This document shows, in pieces, positions 4,264-5,037 of a stretch of DNA of 5,037 nucleotides. Source of the DNA: Sulfurospirillum arcachonense (GTDB lineage: Bacteria > Campylobacterota > Campylobacteria > Campylobacterales > Sulfurospirillaceae). The translations under genes were made by a program, and so were the position numbers. Numbering within the stretch: position 1 is the stretch's first letter; each line of letters opens with the position of its first letter. The stretch spans positions 1 through 5,037 of the forward strand of contig DQTM01000130.1 of the NCBI GenBank assembly GCA_015662785.1, given 5' to 3'. Below the pieces are notes generated by a model, which saw only the letters and a list, made by a program, of their open reading frames with translations, was not told the DNA's origin and ran no database searches.

Positions 4264-5037
4264 CTATACTCTATTGAGCCACATACCCAACTCAACATTT
4301 TCAAAATAATATCTATCCTTCTCTTCATACAAAGCACCTATTTCAAGTAGCTTTTTCATTGCACTTTGCATAGAAGCCTTTGCCATACCAAAGTCACTGA
4401 GTACTTCTCCAGAATAGATATTCACCCCACTCTGTTTAGCAACAATCTTAAGCGCATTTTGCTGGACAATAGTAAAAGTATTATAATACGACGGTATACT
4501 GCTGGCCCCTTCTATGACATCCTCTATATAATTTTTCACTTTCTCTTCATTCACTACACTTAAGCTATCTTCTCCTTGGAAAATTTTATACGCCAATAGT
4601 TGAATAAATCGTGTTTCACCATGAGCTTGAGCATATAGATAGGAAAAGGCTTCTTCTTCCAAATAAATTTCTTTTTTTGCAAAGTTCTCTAGTACCCAGC
4701 CATAAAATACTTTTTTGTCGATAGGCATTAAGTGATGCTCTACCCCAAGCTTATAAAAAGGTCTATCTAGAGAGCTAAACATAGATAAGAGCCAATTTCG
4801 TCTTGAACCAGTAAATATAAATGCACAGTTTTTTCTCTTACTTATCGCTGTTCTCAAAACCTCTTCAATCTTCAAGTTCTCAGGCAACGAGACTATCTTT
4901 TGAAACTCATCTATGGCAATAACTGCCGTAAGTTCATTATCTTCTAGCTGTCCAGTTTCACCACGTTATACCAGTTCAACTAAACTAAAAGCAATAGCTT
5001 GATACCATATGAAATCTTTCACCATAAAGGATTTATA
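4264..5037 (-). pseudogene. Archaeal-type AAA/STAND ATPase, C-terminal part, interrupted by an in-frame stop
   Basis: The open part runs from about 4965 to the TAG at 4266-4264. It begins RGETGQ and then gives AVIAIDEFQ (4926-4900), a Walker B strand with the DE pair. It continues with a helix, CAFIFTGSRR (sensor-1 region, GSRR at 4809-4798), FSSLDRPFYKLG, and a C-terminal winged-helix part ending YYFENVELGMWLNRV. This order is typical of Pfam ATPase_2 (PF01637) proteins, and the C-terminus looks complete. No ATG, GTG or TTG lies between the TAA at 4968-4966 and Walker B; the first usable TTG (4887) is after Walker B and would lose it. Reading through the TAA, the same frame stays open to the window edge (about 23 codons). 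A point nonsense mutation, for example CAA to TAA, or a sequencing error is therefore the simplest explanation. Walker A would lie beyond the window. Proteins of this family occur as solitary ATPases, so a functional link to the downstream operon is not required. Confidence 0.65.

Noticed and set aside
1671..4563. Plus-strand open frames at 1671-1910, 1855-2064, 2181-2378, 2445-2705, 3414-3596 and 4366-4563
   Set aside because: All lie opposite well-supported minus-strand genes. Their translations are Phe/Cys/Ile-rich low-quality sequence without domains, as expected for antisense shadows.
4264..4887. Intact 207-residue ATPase starting at the TTG at 4887
   Set aside because: This start lies after Walker B (IDEFQ) and would delete the ATPase core. 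The conserved frame clearly continues upstream.
1..5037. Confirmed type VI secretion cluster
   Set aside because: No sheath, tube, VgrG, TssL/M or ClpV gene is visible. Only a by-eye TssK resemblance and an FHA domain support it, so it stays a hypothesis.
1..5037. tRNA, rRNA, riboswitch, insertion sequence or attachment site
   Set aside because: I found no cloverleaf, conserved rRNA segment, transposase frame, terminal inverted repeats or target-site duplication. Genes fill nearly all the window.

Overview
The window is AT-rich and every gene I can support lies on the minus strand, so the biological reading order runs from the right edge to the left edge. Short gaps, good Shine-Dalgarno sequences, Lys/Glu/Phe-rich proteins and promoters with a clear TATAAT box suggest a low-GC Gram-negative bacterium. 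The signal peptide and single-span envelope proteins fit this. A campylobacterotal (Sulfurovum/Sulfurimonas-like) host is my best guess from overall protein style; no phylogenetic marker is present to prove it.

From right to left. (1) 4264-5037 is the C-terminal part of an archaeal-type AAA/STAND ATPase (Walker B IDEFQ, GSRR sensor region, C-terminal winged helix). It is interrupted by an in-frame TAA at 4966-4968, so it looks like a pseudogene or a sequencing error. (2) Directly after its stop is a strong sigma70-type promoter (TTGAAA-16-TATAAT), which starts a compact three-gene operon. (3) 2877-4202 is a 441-residue cytoplasmic protein with a C-terminal FHA (phosphothreonine-binding) domain and a long N-terminal part that by eye resembles the type VI secretion baseplate protein TssK. 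(4) 1740-2867 is a one-span membrane protein with a small cytoplasmic domain, a Cys-rich extracytoplasmic segment and a terminal beta-sandwich-like domain. It starts at TTG and its ribosome site overlaps the FHA gene's stop. (5) 272-1738, one base further on, is a secreted protein that joins a TAXI/PBP2-like solute-binding domain to a C-terminal CHAP/NlpC-P60-type (TIGR02594-like) cysteine amidase with visible Cys, His and Asn residues. (6) A 116-base gap carries a perfect 12-bp nested inverted repeat and a second AT-rich hairpin. (7) At the left edge begins a very acidic protein whose N-terminus is an array of four Thr-Gln motifs, two of them in a 33-bp tandem repeat. It runs off the window.

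The genes suggest a trans-envelope module controlled by threonine phosphorylation. The acidic TQ array is a good candidate phosphothreonine ligand, the FHA protein a reader in the cytoplasm, the membrane protein a link across the inner membrane, and the secreted hydrolase a local cell-wall cutter. The TssK resemblance would make this a divergent secretion or contractile apparatus, but no sheath, tube, VgrG, TssL/TssM or kinase catalytic domain is visible here, so this part is inference.
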